64,000 bases of DNA from positions 1-64,000 of the forward strand of contig JAUSAZ010000076.1 of NCBI GenBank assembly GCA_030652255.1, written 5' to 3'. Of the stretch, positions 50,098 through 60,542 are shown piece by piece. A program made the position numbers and the translations under genes. The DNA is from Myxococcales bacterium (GTDB lineage: Bacteria; Myxococcota_A; Polyangia; Polyangiales; Ga0077539). Numbering within the stretch: position 1 is the first letter of the stretch; every line of letters begins with the position of its first letter. Under the pieces are notes generated by a model, which did not search any database, was not told the origin of the DNA, and saw only the letters and a list, made by a program, of their open reading frames with translations.

Positions 50098-50175
50098 CGC
50101 ACTTCAGGCGCCTACCGGGTGTGGCGGGTTGAGGGAGGGGGGAAGGGTGATGATGCCGACAATCGCCCGCCGGGG

Positions 50176-50979
50176 CTACGGCGTGTGCACCGGGTCCGGC
50201 GCCCCGTACAGCGGCAGCGGCGGCGGCGCGGGCGTGCGCAGCACCGCGTCGGCGCGCAGCCCCGCGAGGTCGCCCACCACCACGTCGTGCTCGTCGGCGA
50301 AGACGCTCTCGCGCCCGTACACCGTGTACACCCGCAGCGCGCGGCCGTACTCCGCCACGTACTGGTCGGGCTCGCGGCGCAGCGTCACCTGCCGCACCAC
50401 CTCCAGTGCCTCGCGGATGTCGAGCGCCACCTCGCGCACCCGCCCCCCGACGCCGAGGTGCGCCCGGCGGATCCACGCCGTGATGAGCCCCCGCCCGGGG
50501 CCGAGCACCACCGTCGGTCGCTCGCCGCGCAGCACCTCGTAGGTGCGCACCCCGTTGCTGAGCTTCGTGATGGTGATGCTGGGCGTGCGGAGCTCGTAGC
50601 GCCGGATGTCGGCCATGCCGTCGCTGCGGTGCACGCCGGGGAGGGTCATGCGCTTCCACGCGCGCAGCGGGATCCACTGCTCGTCGTAGACCACCTCGAC
50701 GTCGGCGACGTTGAGCGGCCACTCCTGGCGCACGGTGACGGTGTGGAGGCAGTCGCGGCGGCGGAGGGTGAAGCGCTCGCGGATGAGCCGCTCGACGGAG
50801 AACTCCCCGGAGCGGAGGTAACCCTCGGCGAGCACCTCGCCCTCGGGGAGCGGGTCACGCCCGCACGAGGGGTACGGGAGCTGCGGTACGGAGCTGACGG
50901 GGACGTGCTTGCGACGGCAGCCGCCGCTCAGGAGGGCGGCGGCGAGGAGGGCGACGAGCGCGGCGCCGCCCCGGGACAA
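50176..50979 (-). CDS. lipoprotein of unknown function at the end of the respiratory operon
   Basis: The 267-residue frame starts at TTG 50979 immediately after the stop of subunit IV, giving a hydrophobic core and lipobox LLSGGC. The mature part has paired cysteines (SCGRDP, RRDCLH) and recurring beta-strand stretches (ITITKLSNGVRTYEVL, VALDIREALEVVRQV). No family is recognised. Its position right after the cytochrome oxidase genes suggests a periplasmic accessory or an assembly partner, but that is inference. The TTG start is unusual yet is the only one that keeps the signal peptide. Confidence 0.65.
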   Translation of the reverse strand: MSRGGAALVALLAAALLSGGCRRKHVPVSSVPQLPYPSCGRDPLPEGEVLAEGYLRSGEFSVERLIRERFTLRRRDCLHTVTVRQEWPLNVADVEVVYDEQWIPLRAWKRMTLPGVHRSDGMADIRRYELRTPSITITKLSNGVRTYEVLRGERPTVVLGPGRGLITAWIRRAHLGVGGRVREVALDIREALEVVRQVTLRREPDQYVAEYGRALRVYTVYGRESVFADEHDVVVGDLAGLRADAVLRTPAPPPLPLYGAPDPVHTP

Positions 50980-51480
50980 TCAGTGGTGCTCGGCCGGGGC
51001 AGCGGCGCCCGCGGCGGGAGTCGTCGCGCCCGCCGGGGCGGCGGGGGCGGCGGGGATCTGGAGGCCGCCAGGGGCCACCACGCCGGTGCGCTCGAGGCGG
51101 TGCGCGCCGTTGTCGACGTCGACGGCGCCGCGGGTCGCGAGGTCGTCGTTGGACAGCCCCACGAAGATGATGAGGAAGACGAAGGCCCCGATGAAGATGA
51201 TCGAGTGGATGGCCTTGTCGCCCTTCAGGTGCATGAAGAACGTGGCCACCAGGGAGGCCTTCATCGTCGCGACGAGGATCGCGACGAAGGTGTTGGCCGA
51301 GCCCAGGTCGACGTAGGAGACCGCGACGGTCACCACGGTCAGCACGATGAGCGCCGCGAAGATGGCGATCATGAAGAGCGGCGAGTTGACGTGCACGTGC
51401 ACCTCGCCCTCCTCGTGGTGCCCTTCGGTCTGCGGGGCGTGGGCGTGGTCGGAGGTGTGATCGGAGGATGCGGTGCTCAT
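50980..51480 (-). CDS. coxD: cytochrome c oxidase subunit IV-type protein
   Basis: The 166-residue protein starts at ATG 51480, sharing one base with the stop of subunit III (TGATG). The N-terminus is His-rich (HTSDHAHAP, EGHHEEGEVHVHV). Three hydrophobic helices follow (about 38-60, 65-85 and 92-112), of the order seen in prokaryotic COX4 (VATMKASLVATFFMHLKGD matches the family signature). An Ala/Pro-rich tail ends HH. It has no redox centre and helps the oxidase assemble or stay stable. Confidence 0.88.
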   Translation of the reverse strand: MSTASSDHTSDHAHAPQTEGHHEEGEVHVHVNSPLFMIAIFAALIVLTVVTVAVSYVDLGSANTFVAILVATMKASLVATFFMHLKGDKAIHSIIFIGAFVFLIIFVGLSNDDLATRGAVDVDNGAHRLERTGVVAPGGLQIPAAPAAPAGATTPAAGAAAPAEHH

Positions 51481-52205
51481 CAGCCCACCAGGTAGAGCAA
51501 TGGGAAGAGGTAGATCCACACGAGGTCGACGAGGTGCCAGTAGAGCGCGCCGATCTCGATGGGGGTGAAGTACCGGCTGGAGATCTTGCCGTCGAGGTTG
51601 CGCTTGAGCGCCCAGCTCAGCACGCCCATGCCGATGAGGACGTGCACGCCGTGCAGGCCCGTCATCATGAAGTAGAGCGCGAAGAACATGTGCGCGCGGT
51701 ACGGCAGCACGTGGCCGTTGTGCGCGTGCTCGGCGAGGTGCGCGGTGAAGTAGTGCCCCGGCAGAAGCCCGTCGTGGAACTTGTGCTGGTACTCGAAGAA
51801 CTTCACCACGAGGAAGATGCAGGCGCAGAGCAGGGTGACGATGAGCCACCGGGTGGTGCCCTTGCGGTCGCCGACCTGCGACTGCCGCACCGCGAGCGCC
51901 GCGGTGAGGGAGCTGAAGAGCAGGACGACGGTGTTGACCGCGCCCATGATCTTGTCGAGGCGCTCGTGCGCCTGGTGGAACATCTCCGTCTCCTGGCCGC
52001 GGAACAGGCCGTAGGCGACGAAGAGCCCGCCGAACATCAGGATCTCCGTGGCGATGAAGATCCACATCCCCAGCTTGGCGGAGTCGAACTGGTGCGCGGG
52101 GGTGTCGAAGTGGTGCGCGAGGAAGGGGGCGTGCTGCCCGTGCCCGTGCCCGTGGCCGCCTTCGACGGGGCTGTGGGAGGCTTCGGTGGTCGTGGCGCTG
52201 CTCAT
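51480..52205 (-). CDS. coxC: cytochrome c oxidase subunit III
   Basis: The 241-residue subunit has seven membrane helices, of which the first two form the V-shaped cleft. The N-terminal 40 residues are His-rich (GGHGHGHGQHAPFLAHHFD). Seen are LGMWIFIATEILMFGGLF, with the Glu of the oxygen channel region, FMMTGLHGVHVLIGMG and YWHLVDLVWIYLFPLLYLVG at the end, all standard. It binds no metal and protects the catalytic subunit during turnover. The gene starts 44 bases after subunit I. Confidence 0.95.
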   Translation of the reverse strand: MSSATTTEASHSPVEGGHGHGHGQHAPFLAHHFDTPAHQFDSAKLGMWIFIATEILMFGGLFVAYGLFRGQETEMFHQAHERLDKIMGAVNTVVLLFSSLTAALAVRQSQVGDRKGTTRWLIVTLLCACIFLVVKFFEYQHKFHDGLLPGHYFTAHLAEHAHNGHVLPYRAHMFFALYFMMTGLHGVHVLIGMGVLSWALKRNLDGKISSRYFTPIEIGALYWHLVDLVWIYLFPLLYLVG

Positions 52206-52249
52206 CGCTGGTCTCTCTACGAGTGATCGTTGGCCGTGAGGCTACAGCC

Positions 52250-53929
<1,680 letters not shown>

Positions 53930-53969
53930 ATTCAGGTTTCCTCGAAACTCCCTCTGGGACTTCGTGGGC

Positions 53970-54971
53970 TCAGCGCAGACTTCGGATGTACGCGATCAGC
54001 GCGTCGAGCTGCCGATCGGTCAGCGAGCCCTGGTACGAGGGCATCACCGGGTTGAAGCCCTGCACCACCTGTGCGTTGGGCTCGAGGATCGAGCGGCGGA
54101 GGTAGTTCTCGTCGACCGTGACGCGGGTGCCGTCGGTCAACGCGGCCTCGTGGCCGAAGATGTGCTGCCAGGTCGGGCCCGTCATGGGCGAGCCGTTGAC
54201 CGAGTGGCAGGTGTTGCAGTTCTGCTGCGTGTAGAGCTGCTCGCCCCACTCCGCGGCGGTGAACTCGCGGCCGTCGGGGTGCGTCGGCGCGCGGAGGATG
54301 CCCTCGAGGAACCCTCCCCAGCGGGCCTGCGGGACGATGTGCACCAGGCCGCCCATGGAGAAGTGGCCGGTCTCGCGCTGGGTGCCGTCGGGCTGGGTCA
54401 CGGGCTCATCGGCCGCGCCGCAGTACTCCGCGCAGTAGAAGCGCGTGTCGCCGGTGTGCGTCGCCTGGAACCACAGCGTGGTGTACATGCCGGGGACGGC
54501 GTCGCGCTTCACCCGGAAGGCCGGGATGAACATCGCGTGCAGCACGTCTTCGGACGACAGGACGAAGCGCACCGGGCGGTTGACCGGGATGGTCACCTCG
54601 TTCGCGGTGTGGCCGCCGTTGGGGTACTCGAAGTCCCACGACCACTTGCGCGCGCGGACGCGGATGTCGAGCGCGTCGGGCGGCGGGGTGGTGAGGCTCA
54701 CGTAGCCCGCGAAGCCCCAGTGGAAGAGCAGCACCAGGAGGATCACCGGCGCCACGGTCCAGGCGAGCTCCATCACCAGGTTGTGCCCGGTGGGCTCGGC
54801 CTTCACGCCCGGCTGACGGCGGTACTTCACCACGAAGTAGATGGCCGTACCGATGATCCCCACGAAGAGGACCACGCTCATCCAGTAGATGAAATAGAAC
54901 AGCCAGTCGTACCCCGGGCCGAAGGTCGACCACTGGGCGGGGAGCTGCTTCATCAAGTCGGTGCTGTTCAT
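53970..54971 (-). CDS. coxB: cytochrome c oxidase subunit II with fused cytochrome c (caa3)
   Basis: The 333-residue subunit takes electrons from alternative complex III and passes them to subunit I. Two N-terminal helices (about 20-50 and 68-95) lead to the cupredoxin domain. The CuA ligands are Cys180, Cys184, His203 and Met206, with the upstream His in [11 protein letters not shown]. Between Cys184 and His203 lie 18 residues where the family has three, an insertion that is not a frameshift. The C-terminal cytochrome c domain has CNTCH (252-256), with NPVMPSYQG supplying the axial Met. No lipobox is visible. Confidence 0.95.
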   Translation of the reverse strand: MNSTDLMKQLPAQWSTFGPGYDWLFYFIYWMSVVLFVGIIGTAIYFVVKYRRQPGVKAEPTGHNLVMELAWTVAPVILLVLLFHWGFAGYVSLTTPPPDALDIRVRARKWSWDFEYPNGGHTANEVTIPVNRPVRFVLSSEDVLHAMFIPAFRVKRDAVPGMYTTLWFQATHTGDTRFYCAEYCGAADEPVTQPDGTQRETGHFSMGGLVHIVPQARWGGFLEGILRAPTHPDGREFTAAEWGEQLYTQQNCNTCHSVNGSPMTGPTWQHIFGHEAALTDGTRVTVDENYLRRSILEPNAQVVQGFNPVMPSYQGSLTDRQLDALIAYIRSLR

Positions 54972-55020
54972 CGCAGAAGCCTTCTCAGGTCTGTTCGTGC
55001 TGTCGGAAGAAGTTCACTGT

Positions 55021-55878
55021 CTAGGCCGCCGCGCTCGTGGGCGCCGCGGGGGGATGCGACCCGGGCGGGCGCCGGCGCCGCTCCCGCGTCCACATCACCG
55101 TGAGAAAGGTGCCCAGCGCCAGCAGCGTCGCGACGCCGCCGAGGCGCATCACCCGCATGGCCCAGAGCACGTAGCCCTGCCCCTGCGGGTCGTAGTGATA
55201 ACAATAGAGGATCAGCCGCTCGACGGTGCTGATCGAGCGACCCTGGGAGGCCTCGAGCAGACCGACGCGCACGTCCGTCGGCCTGTATTGGATGCCGTAC
55301 AGGTAGCGGGCGACCTTCCCGTCGGGGGTGAGCAGCATCGTCACCGCGGGGTGGGCGTACTGGTCCTGCGCGCGGTCATAGCGGTACTGGAAGCCCACCG
55401 CGTCGGCGACCCGGCGGATCTGCGACTCCGACCCGGTGAGGAAGTGCCAGCCGCGCGCGCCCGACGGGCGGTTGTACTGCGCGAGCACCCTGCCCCGCCG
55501 CTCGGCGGCCACGGCGGTGGTCTCCCGGGGGTCGATGCTGATGGTGACGGCGTCGAACTCCACGCCCACGCTCCAGGTGGTCTCCTGGAGGGCCCGCACC
55601 GCGGCGTTGAGCACCATGTTGCAGAGCGTGGCGCAGCGCGAGTACGCGAGGTTGAGCACCACCGGGCGGCGCCCGTCGAAGTACTGGCCCAGGCGCACCG
55701 GGCGGCCCGTCTCGTCGAGGAAGGTGGCGTCGCCGGGCACCTGGCCGTTGAGGTGCTCGATGACGCCGATGTTCTGCATCTCCCGCGGGAGCACGTTGAC
55801 CTGCGCGTTGGCCGCACGCGAGGACATCGCGAGCGCGGCGCAGAGGGACAACATCGCTGGGGAGACGCGCGGGTTCAT
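55021..55878 (-). CDS. SCO1/SenC-type copper chaperone for the oxidase
   Basis: The 285-residue protein starts at ATG 55878 and carries a signal ending AANAQV. The thioredoxin fold has the copper-binding pair in SRCATLCNMVL, with three residues between the cysteines, and the ligand His in AQDQYAHPAVTMLL. A C-terminal helix (about 240-262) anchors it, unlike the usual N-terminal anchor. It should deliver copper to the CuA site of subunit II. The gene lies between the act genes and the oxidase genes, eight bases after the small membrane protein gene. Confidence 0.9.
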   Translation of the reverse strand: MNPRVSPAMLSLCAALAMSSRAANAQVNVLPREMQNIGVIEHLNGQVPGDATFLDETGRPVRLGQYFDGRRPVVLNLAYSRCATLCNMVLNAAVRALQETTWSVGVEFDAVTISIDPRETTAVAAERRGRVLAQYNRPSGARGWHFLTGSESQIRRVADAVGFQYRYDRAQDQYAHPAVTMLLTPDGKVARYLYGIQYRPTDVRVGLLEASQGRSISTVERLILYCYHYDPQGQGYVLWAMRVMRLGGVATLLALGTFLTVMWTRERRRRPPGSHPPAAPTSAAA

Positions 55879-55885
55879 ACGACGC

Positions 55886-56443
55886 TCAGTGGGCTCCCGG
55901 TGCGTGCGGGGCAACGGGCGCCGGCGCAACAGGCATCGGCTGGACGACGGGCGCAGGCGCGACCGGGGCCGGGGCGGCGGCAGCGGCCGGGGCTGCGGGC
56001 GCGATGCCCATCGGGCCGCCGGCGTTGGTGCCGAGGGCGCCGAGGTCGGGCGCGCCGACGGGCTGGACGACCGGCGGGGCCGCGGGGGCGGGCGGGGGCG
56101 GCGGGCGCGGCACCTCGCGGGGCATGAGAGTCCACCCGGACAGGGCGGCGATGTCGGTCGAGGCGGTGGGGCTGATCGCGCCCGCACGCTGGCCCTGCGC
56201 GACGCTGGCCATCGAGGCCTGGAGACGACCGAGGCGGCGCTCCTCCTCGGCGTGCACCCGCGCGGAGGTCCAGATGTACGAGCTGCCGTGGAGCGCCTGG
56301 TCGATGTTCGCCCGGGCGCGCGTGTCGTACGCGCTGTGGAAGTAGGAGACGAAGAACACCCGCAGCGTCACCAGGATGCCCAAGGACAGCCCGGCGACGG
56401 TGATGATGACCTTGATCGGTGGTTCGGTCTTGTCGACAGCCAT
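55886..56443 (-). CDS. small single-helix membrane protein of unknown function in the act/cox operon
   Basis: The 185-residue protein has one helix (about 10-32, IKVIITVAGLSLGILVTLRVFFV), then a charged stretch with an AEEERRLGRLQASM helix, and a Pro/Ala-rich tail of about 90 residues (PRPPPPPAPAAPP, then APVAPAP units). Nothing suggests a redox centre. Its place between actF and the SCO gene, and an N-terminal helix with an extramembrane stalk, fit a scaffold or tether of the two complexes. I know no family name for it. Confidence 0.65.
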   Translation of the reverse strand: MAVDKTEPPIKVIITVAGLSLGILVTLRVFFVSYFHSAYDTRARANIDQALHGSSYIWTSARVHAEEERRLGRLQASMASVAQGQRAGAISPTASTDIAALSGWTLMPREVPRPPPPPAPAAPPVVQPVGAPDLGALGTNAGGPMGIAPAAPAAAAAPAPVAPAPVVQPMPVAPAPVAPHAPGAH

Positions 56444-56461
56444 GATCGCTCGGATCCTCGT

Positions 56462-57862
56462 TCAGGCGTTCTGGAAGCGCTTGGAGCGCGCGAAGCGGGG
56501 GTCGCCCACCGGCACCACCGGGTGCTGGGACATGCGATAGAAGACCGCGGCCAGGTAGACGCCGCCGACGCCGAGGAGGCACGCGAGGTCCATCCAGTGG
56601 GGCGCGAGCGACTCGGCCGTGTGCGGGCCGATGCCGCGCTGCGCGGCGTAGTTGGGGAGCACCTCCCAGTACATCTCGACGACGTGCATGGTGAGGAGCA
56701 GCCCCGCGGCGAAGGCGAGCACCTTCTGCCCGGCGTAGCGCTTGGTGTTGCGCGAGAGCAGCAGGGCGAAGGGCACCACGAAGTGCAGGAAGAGGATCGC
56801 GAGGCTGATGGTCTTCCAGGGGCCGTTGCTCCAGCGGAGGTGGAAGAACACCGTCTCCTCGGGGATGCTCGCGTACCAGATCAGGAAGAACTGCGAGAAC
56901 GAGATGTACGCCCAGAAGACGTTGAACCCGAAGAGCAGCTTGCCCAGGTCATGGAAGTGCTCGGTGGTGATCGCGCTGCCGCTCACGCCCGAGGCCCGCA
57001 TCGCGTAGGAGACGAGCACCAGCACCGAGAGGATCGCCACCATCGTGGTGGAGAAGAGCTGCACCCCGAAGATGGTGGAGTACCAGTTGGGGAGCAGGGA
57101 CATCATCCAGTCGAAGACCGCGAAGGTGGTGGTCAGCGCGAGCCCGAAGGTCGCCGCCGGGGCCATCGCCTGCGAGCTGGCGGTGAGCTTGAGGTCCCTG
57201 GTGCTGTCCTGGAGCGTGCTGTTGCGGAAGAGCTTCAGCGCCAGGAAGGTCCAGAACAGGAAGTAGATCACCGCGCGGACGGCGAAGAAGCCCTTGCTGA
57301 GGTACCAGGCCTTCGAGGCCATCACCTCGGCGTGGAGGGAGTGCTCGATCTGGTCGTCGGACATCCGGTGGCCGGCCACGTGCTGGCCGTGCCCGCCGTG
57401 CTCGGGCGCCGGGTGCGCCGTGTCGCCGTGGGGCGTCTCGGGCACCACCGGGGCGTGCGCGTCGCCGTGCTCCCCCGCGGCGGCGGGCGCGTGGTGCGCG
57501 CCGTGGTCGGCGTTCCACCACGGGAGCAGGTGGTCGAGGTTGGCCGCGATCGGCAGGAAGAGCAGCGCGAAGATGGGCAGCGCGCTCATGAAGAACTCCG
57601 CCGTCCGCCGCACCGTCACACTCCAGCCCGCGTTGGTCAGGTGCTGGAGCAGCACGAAGAAGGTCGCGCCGATGGAGATCGTCAGGAAGACGAAGAACGC
57701 GAAGAGGTACGAGAACGAGAAGCGCTGCGCGTCGGCGGCGAAGCCCGCGCCCGCGCCCGCGAGGCCGAGGGCGCCGACGCCCGCGGCGATCTTCCAGGCG
57801 TTCGCCCAGCCGGTGCCCGTGGTGCGGTAATCAGTCTTGTCGGTGGTGCTGGCGGCGCTCAC
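56462..57862 (-). CDS. actF: alternative complex III subunit ActF (membrane)
   Basis: The 466-residue protein starts at GTG 57862, overlapping the actE stop as GTGA. It has about ten helices. Key stretches such as FAVFDWMMSLLPNWYSTIFG and FWAYISFSQFFLIWYASIPEE are characteristic of the quinol:cytochrome c oxidoreductase membrane subunit. A 60-residue loop (about 110-175) holds about 13 histidines. It helps bind quinol and forms the second membrane core beside ActC. Confidence 0.92.
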   Translation of the reverse strand: MSAASTTDKTDYRTTGTGWANAWKIAAGVGALGLAGAGAGFAADAQRFSFSYLFAFFVFLTISIGATFFVLLQHLTNAGWSVTVRRTAEFFMSALPIFALLFLPIAANLDHLLPWWNADHGAHHAPAAAGEHGDAHAPVVPETPHGDTAHPAPEHGGHGQHVAGHRMSDDQIEHSLHAEVMASKAWYLSKGFFAVRAVIYFLFWTFLALKLFRNSTLQDSTRDLKLTASSQAMAPAATFGLALTTTFAVFDWMMSLLPNWYSTIFGVQLFSTTMVAILSVLVLVSYAMRASGVSGSAITTEHFHDLGKLLFGFNVFWAYISFSQFFLIWYASIPEETVFFHLRWSNGPWKTISLAILFLHFVVPFALLLSRNTKRYAGQKVLAFAAGLLLTMHVVEMYWEVLPNYAAQRGIGPHTAESLAPHWMDLACLLGVGGVYLAAVFYRMSQHPVVPVGDPRFARSKRFQNA

Positions 57863-58527
57863 GGCGTGGCTCCGTTGTTGATCTGGCTGAGCTGGAGCGC
57901 GCGCACATACGCGACGATCGCCCAGCGATCGCTCACCGGGATCTGCGCGGAGTATCCGGGCATGTTGCGCACCCCGTTGGAGATGGTGGCGTAGAGCTGG
58001 CCGTCGGGGATGTGCCGCACGCGGTCGTCGTGCAGGTTGGCCGGCTGCGGGTACTGGTAGCGCGGGCCGTCGGGGCCGATGCTGCGGAGGTACACCAGGC
58101 CGCGCCCGTCGCCCACGCCGCCGTGACAGGGAGTGCAGTAGATGCCGTAGCGCTGCTGGCCGCGGCGCACCATCGGCTCGAGCCCGCCGGCGGCCTGCGT
58201 CACGCGGTCGGGGATGGTCATCACGTAGGCGGGGCTGTCGTTCTCGTGGCCGAGGGTGACGGCGTCGTCGTCGAAGCCCTCGTCGCGGCCGACGGTGAAG
58301 TTGGCGTACTGCACGTTGGCGCCGCCCGGGAAGCGCGCGACGGTGCCCTCCGGGGGGTTGCGCATCGTGCGGTGGTCCGCGAAGAAGGGACTGCGCGCCT
58401 GGGAGTTGTAGCGCTGCTGGAAGTGCATGTTGCGCAGCGGGGTGATCGGCGGGTCGGCCGAGACCTCGCCCCGACAACCGACCACGAAGACCGCGAGGGC
58501 CGCGGCGATGGGGATTGCGCGACTCAC
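57859..58527 (-). CDS. actE: alternative complex III subunit ActE, monohaem cytochrome c lipoprotein
   Basis: The 222-residue protein starts at GTG 58527, overlapping the actD stop. A lipobox FVVGC (Cys18) anchors it on the periplasmic side. One haem site, YCTPCHGG, is at about residues 130-137, with NMPGYSAQIP probably holding the axial Met. It passes electrons from the pentahaem ActA toward the oxidase, whose subunit II has its own haem. The overlap on both sides shows tight coupling to neighbours. Confidence 0.94.
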   Translation of the reverse strand: MSRAIPIAAALAVFVVGCRGEVSADPPITPLRNMHFQQRYNSQARSPFFADHRTMRNPPEGTVARFPGGANVQYANFTVGRDEGFDDDAVTLGHENDSPAYVMTIPDRVTQAAGGLEPMVRRGQQRYGIYCTPCHGGVGDGRGLVYLRSIGPDGPRYQYPQPANLHDDRVRHIPDGQLYATISNGVRNMPGYSAQIPVSDRWAIVAYVRALQLSQINNGATP

Positions 58528-59096
58528 GACTCAGTGTCCTCGATGATCTCGATGTGGTTGGGGTGCGTCGAGGCGATGAGCTCCGGCGTGCGGTCGGCGT
58601 CGAACTTCGGGTCGGCGTACTCGACGCTCACGAAGAACTTGTCGTCCGTCGCGGCCTTGAAGCGGTCGCTCTCGAACACCGGGTGGTGGTGCCGCGGCAG
58701 CTGGTTGAGCCCGAACATCCCGAACACCGCCCCGAAGGCGGAGAGCAGGATGGTCAGCTCGAAGCACACCGGCACGTACGCGGGGATCGAGATCGCCGGC
58801 TTGCCGCCGACGATGATCGGGTAGTCGATGCCGTTGGCGTAGGTGATCAGGGCGATGCCGGTCATGAGACCGGTGATGCCCATCACCAGGACGATCCAGC
58901 CGAGCTTCGAGTCGCCCATGCCCATCGCAGCGTCCATGCCGTGGATGGGGAAGGGCGTGTGCGTGTCGAACTTGGTGAAGCCCGCGTCGCGGAGCTTCTC
59001 GGCGGCCTTCATGCAGGCCCCGGGGGTCTCGTACTCCGCGAGGAGCAGCGCGGGCCTGCCCTCCGGGACGCTCACCGTGGTGGTCTCAACCGACAT
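58524..59096 (-). CDS. actD: alternative complex III subunit ActD (DUF3341)
   Basis: The 190-residue protein has an N-terminal soluble part (ALLLAEYETPGACMKAAEKL, GFTKFDTHTPFPIHGMD) and two membrane helices (about 60-84 and 100-125). FPIHGMD and the HHHPVFESD segment after the second helix are typical of DUF3341. It is a structural subunit with no redox centre. The start is three bases after the actC stop. Confidence 0.93.
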   Translation of the reverse strand: MSVETTTVSVPEGRPALLLAEYETPGACMKAAEKLRDAGFTKFDTHTPFPIHGMDAAMGMGDSKLGWIVLVMGITGLMTGIALITYANGIDYPIIVGGKPAISIPAYVPVCFELTILLSAFGAVFGMFGLNQLPRHHHPVFESDRFKAATDDKFFVSVEYADPKFDADRTPELIASTHPNHIEIIEDTES

Positions 59097-59099
59097 GGC

Positions 59100-60542
59100 T
59101 CAGTGCCCCTCCGCCGTGGTGGCGAGCGCGGGCTCGCCGTGGCTGTCGCCCTCGTGGGCCTCGTCGTGGTGCTCGCCGTGGTGGGGGTCCGCCTCCGGGA
59201 GGATGCTCTTGAGCTCGGCGATGGCGATCATCGGCACCCACCGGAGGAAGAGCAGGAACAGCGTGAAGAAGAGACCCAGGGACCCGAGGTAGGTGGTGAT
59301 GTCCACCAGGGTCGGGTGGAAGTAGCCCCAGGAGCTCGGGATGAAGTCGCGGTGCAGCGACGTCACGATGATCACGAAGCGCTCGAACCACATGCCGATG
59401 TTGATGAAGATCGACACGACGAAGCTCAGCGGGATGTTCGTGCGCAGGCGCTTCGACCAGAAGAGCTGCGGCGAGATCACGTTGCACGAGATCATGATCC
59501 AGTACGCCCAGGCGTACGGGCCGGTCGCGCGGTTGATGAAGACGTACCGCTCGTACTCGTTACCCGAGTACCAGGCGATGAAGAACTCCATCGCGTACGC
59601 GTAGCCAACGAGCGAGCCCGTCGCGAGCATGATCTTGTTCATGAGCTCGACGTGGGTCATCGTGACCAGGTCGGTGAGCTTGAACACCGAGCGCGCGATG
59701 AGCAGGAGCGTCATCACCATCGCGAAGCCCGAGAACACGGCGCCCGCGACGAAGTAGGGCGGGAAGATCGTGGTGTGCCAGCCGGGCTCCACCGAGGTGG
59801 CGAAGTCGAAGGACACCACCGAGTGCACCGAGAGCACGAGCGGCGTCGAGAGAGCCGCCAGGATCATGTAGGCGCGCTCGTAGTTCTGCCAGTGGCGGTT
59901 GGAGCCGCGCCAGCCGAGGGCGAGGAAGCCGTACACCATGCGGCGCAGGCTGTTCTTCGCGCGGTCGCGCAGGGTCGCGAGGTCGGGGATGAGCCCGACG
60001 AACCAGAAGAGCGAGGACACCGTGAAGTACGTGCTCACGGCGAACACGTCCCAGAGGAGCGGGCTCTTGAAGTTGGGCCAGATGCCCATCTGGTTGGGGA
60101 TGGGCGCCAGGTAGTACGCGTGCCAGACGCGGCCGACGTGGATGCCCGGGAAGATGAGGGCGCAGATGACCGCGAAGATGGTCATCGCCTCGGCGAAGCG
60201 GTTGATGGACGTGCGCCACTTCTGCCGGAAGAGGAACAGCACCGCGGAGATGAGCGTCCCCGCGTGGCCGATGCCCACCCACCAGACGAAGTTGGTGATG
60301 TCCCAGGCCCAGCCGACCGGGGAGTTGTTTCCCCAGACGCCGACGCCCTTCCAGAACAGGTACCCGATGGACCCGAGCAGCACGCCCGTGAAGCTGAACG
60401 CCGTCAGGAAGGCGATCCACCACCCCTTGGGCGCAGGGTTCTCCGTCACCCGGGCCACGGCCTCGGTGATGGACTTGAAGGTGCTCTTCGGGGCGACGAG
60501 GTCCTTCTCGCCAATGGCCTTGATCGGTGCGTCGAAGCTCAT
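59100..60542 (-). CDS. actC: alternative complex III subunit ActC (NrfD-like)
   Basis: The 480-residue integral protein has about ten helices and belongs to the NrfD/PsrC family. It carries the quinol-binding core: [20 protein letters not shown] and [18 protein letters not shown] are the family's membrane signatures. The C-terminal tail is His-rich ([17 protein letters not shown]). It should oxidise menaquinol or ubiquinol and hand electrons to the iron-sulfur centres of ActB. The ATG overlaps the actB stop by four bases (ATGA). Confidence 0.95.
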   Translation of the reverse strand: MSFDAPIKAIGEKDLVAPKSTFKSITEAVARVTENPAPKGWWIAFLTAFSFTGVLLGSIGYLFWKGVGVWGNNSPVGWAWDITNFVWWVGIGHAGTLISAVLFLFRQKWRTSINRFAEAMTIFAVICALIFPGIHVGRVWHAYYLAPIPNQMGIWPNFKSPLLWDVFAVSTYFTVSSLFWFVGLIPDLATLRDRAKNSLRRMVYGFLALGWRGSNRHWQNYERAYMILAALSTPLVLSVHSVVSFDFATSVEPGWHTTIFPPYFVAGAVFSGFAMVMTLLLIARSVFKLTDLVTMTHVELMNKIMLATGSLVGYAYAMEFFIAWYSGNEYERYVFINRATGPYAWAYWIMISCNVISPQLFWSKRLRTNIPLSFVVSIFINIGMWFERFVIIVTSLHRDFIPSSWGYFHPTLVDITTYLGSLGLFFTLFLLFLRWVPMIAIAELKSILPEADPHHGEHHDEAHEGDSHGEPALATTAEGH

